A stretch of 64,000 nucleotides of DNA from Megalobrama amblycephala (Eukaryota; Chordata; Actinopteri; Cypriniformes; Xenocyprididae). How positions within the stretch are numbered: the stretch's first letter is position 1; each line of letters begins with the position of its first letter. This document shows, one piece after another, positions 36,300 to 47,926 of this stretch. The position numbers and the translations under genes were made by a program. The DNA lies in NCBI RefSeq assembly GCF_018812025.1, contig NC_063058.1:22847797-22911796 (forward strand), in the 5' to 3' direction. Under the pieces are notes generated by a model. The model ran no database searches, was not told the DNA's origin, and saw nothing but the letters and a program-made list of their open reading frames with translations.

Positions 36300-37184
36300 C
36301 TGCCACAGAAATAGAAACCATTTCTAAAATAGAATCCCATTGCTTGTGGCATATTGTGTACTTTTTATCGGCATCATGTCTAGGACAAGGTGTTACACAG
36401 AAGTAGGTTTGGAATGGTAAATGATGACAGATTTTTTTTCATGGCTGGTAAAAAAATATTTATGGCTGGTAAATTTTCTTAAGTCATTGACAGATGTGGC
36501 AAAAAGTTAGTTTTAGGCCCTATTCATAACAATCTGGATTCAAAGAGCATCTTTCTCCATTAACTATCAGCCAACCATCTTTTTTAAAATGCACCTTGAT
36601 TAAATTGTTGGAAAAAAGTACAAAGGCTCACTTCTTACAACACTTACTGACAAAATCCAATCGACCACCAAATTTACTTGTCTTTTCCAAGCTGTACATG
36701 ATCATTGGCATTCAGTTCTCATTGGCACTTCTTACGCAACCTCTTGAAATAACCATGTACAAACCCAGCATCTGCCATGAAAATAATTCCAAGTGAAAAT
36801 GTTTAATTTTCCAGCAAAAGAGATCCTGATCTCCGATAATTAAATAGAAAGCTAAACTGAAGCTATGAAAAAGCTGAGTTCGAAAGCAGAGGAAGGTGAA
36901 TAATGACCTAGTTATACCATGAACCAGGTCCACTTGCTGCATCAGCTTCTTATGCATAACCTAGATTGCATACCCAAAGTCTCCCGCTTTTCCATTTATG
37001 GATCAGTAGCGTGTTTATACACATCAAAGCGAGATGCAGACACTTTAGGTGTGTAGCTGAAGCTGAAACGAAACTGAGATTAAAAAATTTAACATGCAAA
37101 TGTTTTTACCTCAGCTGATCATATCCTAGCAGGGAGTTAGTATAGGGTCTTCAAAGCCTGAATCTTCATTTCATCCTCTTGCAG
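36300..37184. other. unassigned sequence
   Basis: No repeat or gene recognised. A short repeated TGGCTGGTAAA pair is at 36443-36474. Confidence 0.35.
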
Positions 37185-37232
37185 GGTGCTTTTATGTCCA
37201 ACCTCCTTCAGTTCAAAACCTCCCCAAACGTA
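37185..37232 (+). CDS. candidate 48-base internal exon
   Basis: A strong acceptor (TTTCATCCTCTTGCAG) ends at 37184 and a strong donor GTAAGA begins at 37233. The 48 bases are open in phase 0 (GAFMSNLLQFKTSPNV) and a multiple of three. The minus strand is open here too (GGFELKEVGHKSTLQE). Both splice sites on one strand make plus more likely, but chance pairs are expected in 64 kb. Confidence 0.25.
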
Positions 37233-37399
37233 GTAAGACTTGTGCTTTGATTAAAAGAATCTTACCGATTTAAAATAGAGGTAAAGCAATCAAGAATTTT
37301 GCTCTAAGTGTGACTGAACAGGAAAAGTGGAACCAATCAAGTTCAATATAACAAGTAAAAAACAGATTATACTGCTTTATTGATTAATAAATCCAAAAG

Positions 37400-38035
37400 T
37401 CAGCATTTTTCTTATATGTATGTCGCATTTATTTGTTCAAAAAATACAGTAAAAACAGTGATATTGTGAAATATTTTTAAAATTTAAAACAGTTGTTTTC
37501 TATTTTTCCGCCATTTTGAATTTTTATGGCAGCCCATTTAGAACCGCTTGTGGGAAAGTTGTGAAATTTGGCACACAGATAAAGGACAGTCTGAAGTGTC
37601 ACCATAGCAAATTTGGAGTCTCTAACTCAATCCCTCTAGCGCCACCATCTGTCCAAAATTTCACTCACGTTTATGCTAATAACTTTTAAACCGCAAGGGT
37701 TTAAAGTTAAAATGTAATTTACTCCTGTAATCAAAGCTGAATTTTCAGCATCATTACTCCAGTCTTCAGTGTCACATGATCCTTCAGAAATCATTCTAAT
37801 ATGCTGATTTGCTGCTCAAGAAACATTTCTTCTTCTTGCTATAATGTATTATTATTAATATCAATAATGAAAACACTTGTGCTTTGCTCATGAATCCTAC
37901 ATGATGAATAGAAATCAGTATTTATTTGGAAATAGAAAACTTTACTGTCACTTTCCTTGCTGAATAAAAGTATTAATTTCTTTACAAAACAAAATCTTAA
38001 ATCACCTAAACTTTAAAATGGTAGTGTATGCACAA
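37400..38035. repeat. dispersed cyprinid repeat split by another repeat
   Basis: Segments 37435-37495 (CAGTAAAAACAGTGATATTG) and 37706-38030 (CATCATTACTCCAGTCTTC, CACATGATCCTTCAGAAATC, CTGAATAAAAGTATTAATTTC) are, from memory, contiguous parts of one very common cyprinid repeat. Bases 37496-37705 (GCCATTTTGAATTTTTATGG, AAATTTGGCACACAGA) belong to a different family and interrupt it. Confidence 0.6.
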
Positions 38036-40199
38036 ATATAATATCAACCATTATTTTTAACATCTTTGTTGGTTCGTTATTTGATCGGACTGCCAAAAAA
38101 TTGATTAAAAATGTAAAATGACTATTTTTATTTTTATTTCCTAAATGATACACTCACTGAAATAAAATACAACATGATGAGGTCACATGACATCTCTTTG
38201 AAACGTGTATTGTGGAATAATACTTACCATATCACTTACTATTTGTAGTCAGTAAAGAGTGTATACAGTATAGAGTAATTCGTAAGCTATTCTTAGTCAG
38301 AGATTGTTGCAGTGCATTCTGGGATTACTTTCTCGACAAAAAAGCATGTGAGTTTAAATAAGTTATCTTAGGAGGGAGCATAATTAAGTTGCCCACCTTT
38401 TGAAACGGCCTTTGTGTCAGAAGCGCAACTGTGATGCCTTAAAACGCTGCCTATAGAGGCAGCTCATTAGGATCTCGAACAGAGCTCTCGACTTAAAGGA
38501 AGTGGCGGGTAATAGTACACTAAAACAAACTTCTAGAAGATTGTGCAAACTCAGCAGCGATGGCCCACAGCTATGATATAATCCTGATCTCCCAGGCCTG
38601 TACGTCGCACAGCGGGAGATAAAAAGATAGCTGCGCTGCTTTGTTATTCATATCACCTCACTATGTTTCCAGTTAGACACAAGGGACAACCATTCTGTTC
38701 TTCCCAAAAATGTCTATGTGCATTAGGCTGCATATAGCTAAAGGAAGAGAAGAGACTGTGCTTTTCTGCATTTCTAGGTACCAAAATGCATACAATGTGA
38801 GTGTGACTCTTGAGGGAATGCTTGGAAATATTGCTGAATAACAGTTACTGTACACAAATAAAGCCATATACCTTTTTTGTGTAAAATCATACAGGAATTT
38901 ATTCATTTACACTCTTAAAAATAAAGGTTCTTTGTTGGCATGGTGTGTCCAGGGCCCTGTGTAGGGTTTTGCTGTGGGTCCCCTTGAAATCGCATTCTGG
39001 GTTTGGGGGGGTTGTAATTTGAGTGTCCCCCTCGGATGAAATCGTGTTCCTGGTGGACAGTATTGTAACTGACAATATTGTGTCTAACACGTACGTTAAT
39101 TAATATTATGTTTTTGTTGATTTAACTGGTGTATAAAGTCAGATTTACATCTCAAATCGTGTTTATAAAGTGATACAGATTGCATGCTCACATCACACTT
39201 TGCAAAGAACACTATGGGACTCTCTCACATGGGACACTCAGCTCCCTGAAGTGGTTTGTTTATACATCTTGTCCTTGACAACAATTTTGCTCAACAGCAG
39301 GAGCCTCTTTAGGTGATCCAGCTCCAGGTGAGTGTCTAAATGATAGCTTCTGTGGTTCTGGCTCTCAACTGTCTCTTTAGGTCTCCGAATGACTCCTGAC
39401 ATCCTGCACAAAACTAATCTTGTTTTGTAAAAGTTGTTTATTTATGTAAAACCATGAAATCAAAGTGGGCAATTCTTATTTTTATGGAATATTGCAGTGT
39501 TTCTTATGATTTATCTATGCACATGTGCCCTCGTAATCTTTAATCAAAATACCTTCTCCCTTGTGGCAAATCAGCTCAAAGGGAAAATATACATAATTAA
39601 TCATAATATGTTATAATTATGCATATTTGAATCATTTAATCAGATTAACTTGATGTAGTTGAACTAATACAATCAATGAATTTGTTCGTCCAGCGAACAC
39701 TCAATATTGATTATTTATTAAGGGGATTTTTCATGGTCACGGAAAAATAATTCTTTCTTAGCATGTACAGCCTTTAAAGTGTGTAGCAAGAGCAGGACTC
39801 GTTTATGTGACATTAATATGCAGGCAGAATCAGAATCAGGGAACTCATATGTATTGTGCACACAGTTTTATTAATTAAATCACAAACACATAACTAATCT
39901 AAACAAGCACACATACATGGGGAATGTGACAGAATGAAATCGGAAACAGGAACAGGAAATGAAGCTATGGAAAAGAGTCATTAAACCACATGAAAAGAAC
40001 CATCAGCTTCGCATTTAAAAAAAAAACTCGTTTAAGAGGATTGTACTGCTTACCCTAAACCTCTGTTTAGTTAAAATGCACAATACTTGCATTGCCTTCA
40101 CAGTTGAAACATGGAATCACTGAATGTTTTGATGGTTCTGTGAGTCGGTGGTGTTGAAGTTGCAATTGATTTCTTCTGCGTTGAATGAAATGATGAAGA
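38036..40199. other. mostly unassigned sequence
   Basis: ACACTCTTAAAAATAAAGGTTC at 38910-38931 is a lone MITE end like those of the 14466 element. AATCTTTAATCAAAATACC at about 39536 belongs to the family at 13085. Splice-like pairs near 39298-39327 and 39381 are discussed as rejected. Nothing else recognised. Confidence 0.35.
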
Positions 40200-41095
40200 A
40201 CTGCATAAATAAAGTCAGCCGGAACCAGGAACACTTCCTATAACACCAGATTTACTCGTTACATCAGAAGAAGAATGGCATCTACGCTAATATTAGTCTT
40301 TCTGTTTATCCCGAGGTTTACCGTAGTCAACCGGATCCGGGCCGTATCCAGATGAGACCGAGGACCGGTGCCCTGACACGACCACAATGCAGCCCCGAAG
40401 TATCAGCAGAGATCGAGTCAACTAGATCATCCATTGTGAAGGCCTCATCGACACAACAGCCAGTGCCACAGTTCCTCAACAGACCGTCCATACCGGCGTG
40501 ATGAATACGATCCTCAACTGGACCACAACGCAGCCCTGAAGTATCAGCAGAGATCGAGTCAACTAGATCATTCATCGTGAAGGCCTCATCAACACGACAA
40601 CCAGTAGCACAGTTCCTCAACAAATCGTCCATACCGGCATGATGAATACGATCCTCAACTGGATGGAACTGGAATAAATACTTTGAATGTTGCGATCCTA
40701 TCAGACTTATGATAGCAACCTGAGTCGTAACAAAGCACTGTTCGCCAGAGGAGAACTGGCCCCCCGACTAAGCCTGGTTTCTCCCAAGGTTTTTTTTTTC
40801 TCCATTTTAACACCGGTTTGCCACCTGATGTCACCTGTTTGAGTTTGGGTTCCTTGCCTCTGTCGCCTTTGGCTTGCTTAGTTGGGGACACTTGACATTT
40901 GACTTGACATTCGATATTCAACACTATTCTTGACATTTATTCAACAGTGCTTTTGATCTGCCTGCATTGACACTATTCTTTAAGAGCTGCTGTGCAGCCA
41001 AAATTATATACCAGTTATCACTGTAAAGCTGCTTTGATACAATCTGCATTGTAAAAAGCGCTATATAAATAAAGGTGACTTGACTTGACTTGACG
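40200..41095 (+). mobile_element. 3' part of a non-LTR retroelement (L2-like tail)
   Basis: Ends GCGCTATATAAATAAAGG followed by three to four TGACT units, the short tandem tail typical of L2-clade LINEs and SINEs that borrow their tail. Upstream, the TTTCTCCCAAGG and GGGTTCCTTGCC blocks are widespread in fish genomes. No reverse transcriptase is visible. A 141-base segment is tandemly duplicated at about 40384-40665 and keeps a reading frame on the minus strand because 141 is divisible by three. Orientation + is by the tail. Confidence 0.65.
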
Positions 41096-41810
41096 ACGAA
41101 CTTGCGAGGTTAGTTTGACTCTGATATGGTTGGGGAAGTTGCGTGACCTCGGTTTCCGGTCGGACACACACGGCAAACAGGACAAAAAGGGAGTATGGAA
41201 TCTGTGTGGGGGCTTTTTAACCTCTGCGGATGGTCTCTCCTCCCAGGTGTTAGAGACCCAATGGTGACTTAAGCTTTCGGAGAGAAAGTTTACAACCCTT
41301 TGTCTCAAGCATGATCAATTGAATATGTAACTGGATTGGATGCTAGTGAAGAAACTATTAAAGATTCTTGTAATACTAATTTGTTGAATAGGCAATCTAC
41401 CCAATTATGTTGGCCATCAAAATACAAATTCATAGATACCAAACATGGTATATCTATATTGAGAATAATCGAGCAATACTAACACATGCATTCAAGAATT
41501 AATACAAAATACAATACAAGAGACAATATACAAAACAGTAATAATCATCCACACTATGTCCAAGGATGCATGTTTATTTATAGAACAGTTCATCTATACA
41601 TTAATGCAGGAAAGTCTGTTTTACAGGCTATGTGTCTTCCCATAGTTTCAAAGTAAGTTTAGAGCAAGGCTCTGCATTCTTTAAGGTCATAAACCAGTCT
41701 TCTCCTGCCTGTTAACCACAGTTTTAGGGGATAGTCTAACACATAGAATTCTAACACAGTTTGTAGGGAGAGTGGGTTTGCCAGATTGTATTCATTAAAT
41801 ATAATTTATG
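41096..41810. other. unassigned sequence
   Basis: Nothing recognised. Confidence 0.35.
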
Positions 41811-41818
41811 GTCTAGCC

Positions 41819-41917
41819 CAGTGGTTCCCAAACCTGTCATGGGGGACTTTTTTGGATTTTGCAAATTACAAATTGTGCAATGCTGGGGGTCCTTCAGGAC
41901 AGTTTTGGGAACCACTG
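41819..41917. mobile_element. 99-bp hAT MITE with 8-bp TSD
   Basis: CAGTGGTTCCCAAACCTG and CAGTTTTGGGAACCACTG form the ends. Flanks GTCTAGCC (41811-41818) and GTCTACCC (41918-41925) match 7 of 8. It is a very short but structurally complete element, foldable over most of its length. Confidence 0.9.
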
Positions 41918-41934
41918 GTCTACCCGCTACACCC

Positions 41935-42170
41935 TCTTACAGTGATGAGCAGGAGACGGGACACTCACATGAGATCGACCAATGAGGGCAGGGCACTCAC
42001 ATGAGATCGACCAATAGCAAACCACAACAATCCAATCAATTCTCCATGCATAAAATCAAGTCCCGTCCTACATTTTTTCTTGTTCGAGAAGCTGTTTCAC
42101 TCAGATATATGCCACAATTGAGGGGAAAAAAAAGACTATCGCAAGTTCTGTTTCATGCCTACTTTAAATT
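41935..42170. repeat. dispersed repeat, locus 2 of the 13085 family
   Basis: 42005-42165 matches 13190-13345. A short tandem duplication of about 37 bases (GGGACACTCACATGAGATC / GGGCACTCACATGAGATC) is present only at this locus. Confidence 0.65.
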
Positions 42171-43052
42171 TGAGATGGTGTCAGTATGTATGCTTCAGTG
42201 TCTGTGCAAATGTACAAAAATGTATACATGAATACATACAATATATACATTACTCATCACAGACATACAGTGATTCTAGTAAACAGACTATTAGTGGTCA
42301 ACTGATCATCATATCACTTTTGCACTAGTCCATTCTTCCCATTAAAAAAAAAAATTGTTCCAGGGCACAAACAGGCTGCTCTGAATGCACACTGTTATCT
42401 TCATTCAGCACATGGTTTGGTTATTTCAGGCCTTGTCTCAATTATCACCTTGCAGAAAGTAATTAACTTCAAGCCAGTTCTTTGCACTTTCTTTTCACGG
42501 ACTAGCTATCTTTCCCAAATCTCTTGAAGGAAACTCCCCAGCTCTAATTAGATCAATATAGCTGTGGCTTGTTTTGTAAAAACACATGCACTTTCAAGAG
42601 GTTGTGACCAAGGTCATCTTAATCAATAAATTATCTAGCATCCCCCTGGCGTGATCTTGAGATAGCATTTTCTTCACAGACCTGTCAGAATCGATGAAGG
42701 CCTGGTCAGCAGCTTGTGGATGTCTCAGCTCACTAAGATTGCATCAGCCACTACATTTGTAATGCGCTCTAAGAGTCTCAGCTTCCAAATTGTGTCAACA
42801 GTATGACAAAATTTTGACGCTCTTTGATTTGATTGCTAGCTGCTTCTGTTCAAACAGTTGGAAGCACACATGAACTGATCATCTTTTCCTACTTTCTATA
42901 AGTTATAGCTGGAAAAAACATGGATGAGCCTCATAAGGTTTGAAAGATCGCCCAAACAAATGTTTCAGTCATGAAAAGTCGTCAATCAAACTATGAATGA
43001 AATCACGTAACTTAGCTACATTTACTTCAGGAAAGACATTCATAGCGTAAGT
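42171..43052. other. unassigned sequence
   Basis: No repeat or gene recognised. GATCATCTTTTCCTACTTT near 42880 resembles GATCATCTCTTCCTACTAG near 4770, a weak dispersed match. Confidence 0.35.
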
Positions 43053-43054
43053 TA

Positions 43055-43538
43055 CACTGTAAACCATAAGGCTTAAAATAATTAATTGGTTTAAGTAGGA
43101 CAAACCTATATTAAACCTAAATTAGTTTAGTCAAATTAACTTTCATGAGTATTTAGCACTTTCCTTTTCTTTCAAGTTCACAGAACTGATATATTTTAAG
43201 TAAACTGAACTGTTTAATTGTTTTGAGTTTTATGAACTTATTTCTTTTAATTTAAACAAAATTAAGTTTAACTGAAACTGGGCTGGGATTTCTATTTTTT
43301 GTGCAAGATTAATGTTACGTAGGAGATTTAGTAATTCATTTTTTGTTATGCTAATTTAGAAGAAGAAGAGTTTCTGTTAATGTGGGTTTTTGGAGAGTTA
43401 CCTTCATGGTGACAAGTGGTGCATGCGATTTGGTTCGAGAGCATGTTAAATGCTTTATATTTATTTATATTTATTATTTATTAGGCAACTGATTGCCTAA
43501 ATTTTTTGAATTTTACCAACTTATTTGGGTTTACAGTG
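43055..43538. mobile_element. MITE with CACTGTAAACC ends
   Basis: Left CACTGTAAACC and right GGTTTACAGTG are perfect 11-base inverted repeats 460 bases apart, and subterminal AAATTAACTT / ACCAACTTATTTG pieces are related. A right end of a similar element (AACCCAACAATTC ... TTTACAGTGTA) is at 55905-55940. Confidence 0.55.
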
Positions 43539-43871
43539 CAGGAAAAAATAACTTTAATATAAAACATTTTGCTAAAACTTTAAATATATGCACTATATTA
43601 CCTCTTTTCTCGCTGTCAAGATTTTACGTCATTTATGAGACAACATTACTGAAGCCATTGATGAGATTTTCCGGCAATTCGGTTGTACGGTAGGGGGCGC
43701 TATCATGCATCTCTGGATCCAAAAACAAATAAAGAAGAAGATCTGCATAACTAGGAGTAGTGGATAGAAGTTTTTTACGCACAAGTAAGCAATCGTGATC
43801 ATTCAGCTGCATATAAATCAAAATTGCCTAATGTTACAGAGAAAAATGTTGAACCAATGAAGATGTATATG

Positions 43872-44697
43872 TACAGAGCCCCACACATGACATGCAAGAA
43901 AAAAAATTAAATCGTGCACACGATTTACTAATTCTATTGCACACGATTTAGTAAATCGAGGGAACGAAATAGTAAATTTTGCGCACGTTTTAGTAAATCG
44001 AGGGAATGGATTAGAAAATCCAGGGAACAAAATAGTATATTTTGTGCACGTTTTAGTAAATCGAAGGAACAGATTAGTAAATCGAGGGAACGAAATAGTA
44101 AATTTTGCGCATGATTTAGTAAATCGAGGGAACGAAATAGTAAATTTTGCGCACGTTTTAGTAAATCGAGGGAACGGATTAGTAAATCCAGGGAACGAAA
44201 TAGTAAATTTTGCGCACGTTTTAGTAAATCGAGGGAACGGATTTGTAAATCCAGGGAACGAAATAGTAAATTTTGCGCACGTTTTAGTAAATCGAGGGAA
44301 CAGATTAGTAAATCGAGGGAACGAAATAGTAAATTTTGCGCACGTTTTAGTAAATCGAGGGAACGAAATAGTAAATTTTGCACACGTTTTAGTAAATCGA
44401 GGGAACAGATTAGTAAATCGAGGGAACGAAATAGTACATTTTGTGCTCATTTTAGTAAATCGAGGGAACGGATTAGTAAATCGAGGGAATGAAATAGTAA
44501 ATTTTGCGCACGTTTTAGTAAATCGAGGGAACGGATTAGTAAATCGAGGGAATGAAATAGTAAATTTTGCGCACGTTTTAGTAAATCGAGGGAACGAAAT
44601 AGTAAATTTTGCGCACGTTTTAGTAAATCGAGGGAACGGATTAGTAAATCGAGGGAATGAAATAGTAGTTCCGGCATGTGATGTCTGGGACTCCGTA
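43872..44697. mobile_element. TIR transposon enclosing a 21/63-bp tandem array
   Basis: Left TACAGAGCCCCACACATG and right CATGTGATGTCTGGGACTCC (then GTA) are inverted over 24 bases with four mismatches. TATATG is duplicated exactly outside both ends (43866-43871, 44698-44703). Almost all of the 826 bases between are the array at 43930-44668. It is non-autonomous; superfamily not assigned. Confidence 0.8.
43930..44668. repeat. 21-bp monomers arranged in 63-bp trimers
   Basis: Three monomers alternate: GTTTTAGTAAATCGAGGGAA C, GGATTAGTAAATCGAGGGAA C and GAAATAGTAAATTTTGCGCA C, each 21 bases. Most repeats are the trimer (63), some a dimer (42). Because 21 is divisible by three, long frames stay open on both strands (233 codons plus at 44044-44745, 210 minus at 43818-44450, repeats such as HVLVNRGNGLVNRGNEIVNFA broken only by unit length). 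These are by-products of the repeat, not genes. Confidence 0.95.
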
Positions 44698-44703
44698 TAT
44701 ATG

Positions 44704-46341
44704 ACTGCGAAAGCTTTGTGTTTATTGATGCGATCTATGTTTTGATCACTTTGAATCTGATCTGGACCTGGATCTGGATTTCCTCAGCTTTTTGTTCAAA
44801 TTTTTTTCAAATGAAACTTACCCACATTCATGTGTTGACCCCTCATTCAAGGGTCTGTTCTTTCTTTTGATATATTCACTGTTTACATATACATACAACA
44901 AAATATTCTGGGGGCCAAGAAAGTTTTGTGAATATGATCAACAATAGTGGCTCTGGCAACTTTAAAAATTCAGGTGGAGAAAGAGTTAAACAGTCTATAA
45001 AAGGTTTGGAATGTTTAGAAGCCATTTATTTTTTAAATAACAGCTTCTATTTAGACAGCAACATAATTATATCATTAGAAAGCAGAGAGTTTTTTGTTAT
45101 TTATTGCATAAATCGCATAATGTGTTTCAAAATGATTGAGCCATAATTGTTTACTGTGTTTCTCATGAGTTAGGCCTTATTTGGAAGTTTGCTCCACAAA
45201 GTTTCTTAAGTTTAATGCACTGCAAATGCCAATGAAGTACAACCACGCCACCTGTTCGGCGCTCAATGTTTGATTTATTTTGATTGTAAATTAGCATGTG
45301 TAGGACATCAGGGGATTTTCTTTATACGGACAAAATTGATAAAACCTCCAAACTGTCAGATTGGAAAATTGGTTTTTACATTTCGAGAATTGAAAATTAG
45401 TAACAGATGCTTATGCTGTAACACAGGCTGAAGGATTTACATCAATAGCAATTCCCATTTGATGGACATTTTTCATCGTTGAAGCTGACAGACCACCAAG
45501 AAACCCGACAACCTGGTATTTCAAGTCACAAACATTCAATACATTAGGCTAGGAGTAATGAATCGGAAGTGTCAAAAACTGAATAGCATATGGTACAATG
45601 CCGTCACAGGGAAGCCCAGTGTTGTTTTCATCATTTGGACATGTAAAAGAAACCCATGGGTGAAAACTGAATGTCTCCTGTTATTCCAACAGTGCTCAGG
45701 CCATTTATGCCTCTCAGTCTATGGATATCCTTCGGGTTAAACACGGGAGACAAATAGCAACCCAACATGGTATCGAAAAAGAAATATTCAATGATGCACA
45801 AAGGCTTATATTATTGAGAGAAAAAATCCTTCCATTGTCACTTAAAGTATAAATAACCCTTCAGCTCTGTGGTGTCAAGCTGGTCAGATACACATAAAAG
45901 ATGGCTTCCTCTGGTCAGAAAAAGGACTGAAAAACTACTTAATAGTTTGGTTGTCAATCCATTCCAGCTGTACCCCAGTTTTTTTCCGGTTATGCAAAAA
46001 TGCTTATGCTTTTTCAAAACACAAATGTAAACATTAACATAATCAGAAATCATTTAAATTACAATTTCAATAGCACAACGGGTGGCTATTTTTATTTATT
46101 TATTTATTATCTTATCTTTGTTACACAGTGATTTGAAGGAGCAATCATTCTTGAACTTATAAGAATAAATTTATCCTTTTGTATACTGTATTTATCCATT
46201 ATTTGTATGAAAATATCCAAAGCCAAGCTTACCACCTGTGTAAATAGCTAAGAAAGAAACAGCAGGAAGTGTATAATTATAGTCTTAAAAACTACTTTGT
46301 GGAGCTGTAAATGAGAAAAATCAATGATTTTCAATGAACAA
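44704..46341. other. unassigned sequence
   Basis: Nothing recognised apart from a short TATT run near 46090. Confidence 0.35.
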
Positions 46342-46505
46342 ATGGTGTAGCCTAGTAGTTGAAAATCTAGGTTGGTAAGCAAAAGGTGGAACGTTTCAGT
46401 CCCATAAGGTTTTTTTCCGTAACCTATCGCCATTGTGTGCATGAGCAAGCCACTTAACCCTAGGTTGCTCCAGGAGGACAACACTGTGCCTGTTCTATGG
46501 CGATG
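46342..46505 (+). mobile_element. degraded tRNA-derived SINE with conserved central domain
   Basis: Box A-like GTGTAGCCTAGTAGTTGAAA and box B-like GTTTCAGTCCC (about 46396-46406) are followed by GCAAGCCACTTAACCCTAGG and GTTGCTCCAGGAGGAC, a block found in many teleost SINEs. The usual GTAAGTCGC tail is missing. It is different from the DANA-like copy at 24268. Confidence 0.7.
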
Positions 46506-47926
46506 TCGAGAAATTTGTGGAAACAAATTCCTCTGGCATTGAATGTGTGCCGTGTGGCAATTTAGATTCTAAAAACTGCAAGGATCATTTTGTCATGGCT
46601 ATTTGAGATAAGTGCACGGGCATCTTGGGAAACTGATAAACCCTGCATTATTTGGCACTCTTTAAAACTCCAAAACTAAAGTTTCAAAGTTTTAAAAGTC
46701 ATAACACATCAGCATTCCAAAGTGAGTCAGAATTTCAAAGGACATTTCTTTAGGACTCTAAGATAAAGCTGAAAACTGATATCTAGTCATGACACCGCAT
46801 TGAGAATCATTAATTCAAGCATAGACAGTTCACTCCAGCCGCTGTTACTGTCAGTCTACAGGGACTACACAGGGATAATTGCAGTCCTTACTCAAACTGG
46901 GAAAATACAATAGCCTGCATGTGTTACTCCATTAATTGTTTGCATCTTGTAGATGTGTGTGCATATACATCTCATGTTTGTGTTGACTTGCACATAAATC
47001 AGGAAAAGTGTATAGGTGGCCAGTAATTTGCTCAAAATTAAAATTATGTTATGATTTACTCACCCTCAGGTCATTCTAAACTTCCAATGTCTTTTTGTGG
47101 AAGCAAAAATGAGATGTTTAGTGGCATGTTCACACTGCTCTTTTTCATCAAGTGAAAGTGAATAGTGACCAGGGGCTGTCAGGATTCAAATATAGTACCA
47201 TTAATCACATCAAATCCACTTGCGCACATACAACGTGTGCGCTCGCCCAAGTCTTCTGACACCGTACAATAGCTTTGTGTAACAGATTGAAACCTAAAGT
47301 CGACATGAAATAAATAATCCAGCCAATTTGACCTCATAATGTTTAATCAAAATATCATAACAGTACCTTCTGCCTCCATTTTTGAGTGCAACGTCTACAT
47401 CTCAAAATCAAAACAAATATTTTTTGATAATCTGTTACACTCAGATGGACATCACAATACAAAAAAAAGAAAAAAAAAGAAGATGTGTTGCTATATCTAC
47501 TTCAAAGATTTATTAATCTATATAATTCTGAAAAAACAAAAACAATACAGCAATCATTCAGCATTTGAGGTCATTGGAACATCAGAAATTACACTTACAG
47601 CTATGAGGTGCATGACACTCTGTGCCCTATATCAGTGACTTATGGTCCAATTAGTATCTTCAGGCCTTGATGGATGGATTCTTGGGCCAGTAAAAAAAAG
47701 GTGAAGGTGTAGACCATGTCTCCCGAGCATAATGATGACATACTGCCCACGATAGGAAAAAAAAGATGACAGCCCATCATTGGGTCACTTTCATTTAAAG
47801 AACCCTTTTAGAAAAACAACTGGACACACTAGCTGACATTAGCACTGTCTACATAGGCAGCTGCCTTCTAAGGCATCATCCTACTCAAAACTACTCACCT
47901 CCAAACCAACATTTCATGGTGGGGCC
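46506..47926. other. unassigned, with two partial repeats
   Basis: 47020-47190 (TTATGATTTACTCACCCTC) is a decayed arm of the AGTTCACCC-type families. AATGTTTAATCAAAATATC at 47337 belongs to the 13085 family. Otherwise nothing recognised. Confidence 0.4.

Noticed and set aside
39298..39430. Two phase-compatible splice-bounded pieces (30 bases, then a short frame to TAA)
   Set aside because: The implied intron is only 53 bases and both pieces are very short; such pairs are expected by chance in 64 kb.
43818..44745. Long open frames on both strands (233 and 210 codons) with VNRGN-type repeats
   Set aside because: They exist because the tandem unit is 21 bases; frames on opposite strands are open over the same DNA and no start or splice context supports expression.
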